DNA of 7,152 bases from Sedimentisphaerales bacterium (GTDB lineage: Bacteria > Planctomycetota > Phycisphaerae > Sedimentisphaerales > SM23-30), in NCBI GenBank assembly GCA_030634605.1, contig DAOWAK010000060.1, forward strand, positions 1-7,152. The letters run 5' to 3'. Made by a program: the position numbers and the translations under genes. This document shows positions 5,526-7,152 of the stretch, one piece after another. The stretch's first letter is position 1. Every line of letters starts with the position of its first letter. Under the pieces are notes generated by a model. That model was not told where the DNA came from. It did not search any database and saw only the letters and a list, made by a program, of their open reading frames with translations.

Positions 5526-6770
5526 ATGAAAATTGTTCATATAATAACGCGGTTGATTCTGGGTGGTGCGCAGGAGAACACTCTGTTTACCTGTGAGGGT
5601 TTGCACCGTCATGGGCATGAGGTTACGCTGATTACGGGTCCGCCGCTGGGGCCGGAGGGGCAGCTTATGGATCGGGCGCGGGCGGGCGATTATCGGGTAA
5701 TTGAAATTAATAGTCTGCGGCGGGCGATCAATCCTTTTTATGATATGGCTGCTTACAGCAGAATTAAGAAGCTGCTGGTGGAGCTGGACCCGGATATCGT
5801 GCACACGCATTCAGCGAAGGCGGGCATTCTGGGGCGAAAGGCGGCGGCGGTTATCCGCGAGCGCAACAGTGCCGCCTGTTGTCCGGTGGTTACCAGGATG
5901 CGTCAGGCGCAGGATGCTCTTTGCGGGCGGCCGCGGATTATCCACACTATCCACGGGTTGGCGTTTCATCCTTATCAGTCGTCGCTGGTCAATCGATTTT
6001 ATATAGCTGTGGAGCGGGGTGCGGCGGGTAAGACGGACAGTTTTATTTCTGTTGCTCAGGCGATGACTGATCAGGCGGTGGCGGCTGGGATGGGTAGTGC
6101 GAAGAAATTCACACGGATTTTTTCGGGTGTGGAAACTGCGAATTATCTTAACGGGCCGGGGCCGGAGAAAATTGCTCAGCTGCGTAGCGAACTGAATATT
6201 CCGGGCGATGCGGTGGTGATCGCTACGGTAGCGCGGCTGTTCAAGTTGAAAGGGCACGAATACATTGTTGAATCCGCCAAAAAAATCGCGGCCCGACATA
6301 AAAATGTTGTCTGGTTGTTTATCGGCGACGGTTCCTGGCGGGGTCGAATTGAAAATCAGATAGCCCAGGCGGGTCTGACGAAGCGTTTTCGGCTGAGCGG
6401 ACTGGTGGCTCCGGAGAGGGTGGCTGAGTTACTGCATGCGTCGGATATTCTGGCGCACTGCTCGCTCCGCGAAGGGTTGGCGCGGGCGCTTAGTCAGGCG
6501 ATGCTCTGCGGCAAAGCGGTTATCAGTTTTGACGTGGACGGGGCCCGGGAAATTGTTATCAACGGCAAGACCGGATTTTTGATTGAGCCGAGAGACCTGG
6601 CTGGTTTGGTTGAGGCCCAGGAGAAACTGATAACCGACAGCGAGCTTCGGCAGAAACTGGGGGACGGCGGTCGTGAGCTTTGTCGGGAAGAATTTGACCA
6701 CGAGATTATGGCCGATAGAATTGAACGGGTGTATAAGGAGCAAATGGCATTTGTTCCAGTGTCGGAATGA
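5526..6770 (+). CDS. Glycosyltransferase family 4 (GT-B fold)
   Basis: A 414-aa cytoplasmic or membrane-associated enzyme predicted to transfer a sugar from an activated donor with retention of configuration. The N-terminal acceptor half starts MKIVHIITRL with the GGAQENT loop (13-19), then HTHSAKAGILGR (93-104) and HTIHG (140-144). The C-terminal donor half has ATVARLFKLKGHEYIV (233-248), FIGDGSWRGRIE (265-276), SREG-like CSLREGLARALSQA (312-325) and DGAREIVINGKTGFLI (338-353). The usual E-x7-E motif reads Glu316-x7-Gln324. Residues about 108-137 are roughly 20 longer than usual between the two N-terminal motifs. The family length is typical. No strong Shine-Dalgarno is present (GAG 11 nt upstream), but the start fits the family exactly. 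It lies 28 bp before a PIG-L deacetylase and probably shares its transcript. It does not look like a typical BshA, whose start I remember as carrying a GGSG loop; donor and acceptor are unknown. Confidence 0.9.
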   Translation: MKIVHIITRLILGGAQENTLFTCEGLHRHGHEVTLITGPPLGPEGQLMDRARAGDYRVIEINSLRRAINPFYDMAAYSRIKKLLVELDPDIVHTHSAKAGILGRKAAAVIRERNSAACCPVVTRMRQAQDALCGRPRIIHTIHGLAFHPYQSSLVNRFYIAVERGAAGKTDSFISVAQAMTDQAVAAGMGSAKKFTRIFSGVETANYLNGPGPEKIAQLRSELNIPGDAVVIATVARLFKLKGHEYIVESAKKIAARHKNVVWLFIGDGSWRGRIENQIAQAGLTKRFRLSGLVAPERVAELLHASDILAHCSLREGLARALSQAMLCGKAVISFDVDGAREIVINGKTGFLIEPRDLAGLVEAQEKLITDSELRQKLGDGGRELCREEFDHEIMADRIERVYKEQMAFVPVSE

Positions 6771-6798
6771 GCTTGAAACTGTAATTGGAGCGGACGAA

Positions 6799-7152
6799 AT
6801 GGCAAAGAAAATTAAAAATCGTGTTTTGATTCTTTCGCCGCACCCTGACGATGCCGAGATCGGGATGGGCGGCACTATCGGGATACTGCTGGATGACGGG
6901 TGGGAGGTTGTTCTGGCGGACATAACCAACGGGGAGCCAACTCCGGCCGGCAGTGTTGAAATTCGAGCTGCTGAGGCGGCAAAGGCTGCTCAGGCGTTGA
7001 AGGTGACCAAGCGGATTTGTCTGAACCTGCCCAATCGTTATCTGGAAAACACCCTCGAACATCGCAAAATTGTTGCTGAAGCCATCCGCGAATTCCAGCC
7101 TCGTTGGCTATTTACGACGGCGCTGCCGGACGCTCATCCGGACCACATTCAC
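6799..7152 (+). CDS. PIG-L/LmbE family zinc deacetylase, BshB1-like (3' end outside window)
   Basis: The first 118 residues of a PIG-L enzyme; the frame stays open to the window end, so about half of a usual 230-aa protein is missing. The family removes the acetyl group from N-acetylglucosaminyl compounds with a zinc ion. The PHPDDAEIGMGG motif (14-25) supplies His15 and Asp18 as expected zinc ligands and Asp17 as the expected general base. The AHPDH motif (112-116) supplies the third ligand, His116. The spacing and the segments NGEPTP, EIRAAEAAKAAQALKV and LPNRYLENT resemble enzymes annotated as BshB1 (bacillithiol synthesis) in planctomycetes, as I recall them. GGAG 8 nt before the ATG is a good ribosome binding site. 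It follows the GT4 gene by 28 bp, which suggests that it acts on that enzyme's product. The exact substrate is not determined by what is visible. Confidence 0.9.
   Translation, partial: MAKKIKNRVLILSPHPDDAEIGMGGTIGILLDDGWEVVLADITNGEPTPAGSVEIRAAEAAKAAQALKVTKRICLNLPNRYLENTLEHRKIVAEAIREFQPRWLFTTALPDAHPDHIH

Overview
The window holds four protein genes and a long, repeat-filled intergenic region. No mobile-element protein, CRISPR array, rRNA or tRNA was found. The proteins look like those of a Gram-negative-type heterotroph with exported proteins. I lean to Planctomycetota (Phycisphaerae / Sedimentisphaerales-like). The reasons are the PIG-L deacetylase sequence (LPNRYLENT, DAHPDH), the S9 peptidase subfamily shared by planctomycetes and Bacteroidetes, weak Shine-Dalgarno sites, and long hairpin-rich spacers. 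This is inference from remembered family resemblance.

Layout. (1) 21-1490, minus: a putative lipoprotein with a TolB/PD40-like beta-propeller and an unusual helical insertion. (2) 1491-2662: about 1.17 kb without a gene. It has several short palindromes, an A/T-rich inverted repeat, a tandem array of a 113-bp unit repeated almost four times (2041-2478), and a GC-rich region with competing stems (2491-2541) just before the next promoter area. (3) 2663-5341, plus: a secreted S9 (prolyl oligopeptidase / DPP-IV-like) serine peptidase of 892 aa with an intact Ser-Asp-His triad and an extra N-terminal domain. (4) 5342-5525: a spacer with a single diverged copy of the array module. (5) 5526-6770, plus: a GT-B family 4 glycosyltransferase. 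(6) 6799-7152, plus, cut by the window end: a PIG-L/LmbE zinc deacetylase.

How the genes fit together. The lipoprotein and the peptidase diverge across the repeat region; both are exported propeller proteins, but no direct functional link is visible. The glycosyltransferase and deacetylase are 28 bp apart and probably co-transcribed. A GT4 enzyme plus a PIG-L enzyme is the pairing used to transfer N-acetylglucosamine and then deacetylate it, as in bacillithiol and mycothiol synthesis and some glycolipids. The GT does not look like a typical BshA, so the product is open.

The least explained part is the intergenic DNA. A set of palindromes with different stems, mostly followed by the same CCACCC-type tail, is interleaved with a second fixed palindrome in a precise 113-bp tandem array. 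The same two palindromes recur as a diverged pair 3 kb away, downstream of the peptidase. This resembles BIME/REP-type mosaic repeats in organisation. I know of no named family with these sequences, but that needs a database search.
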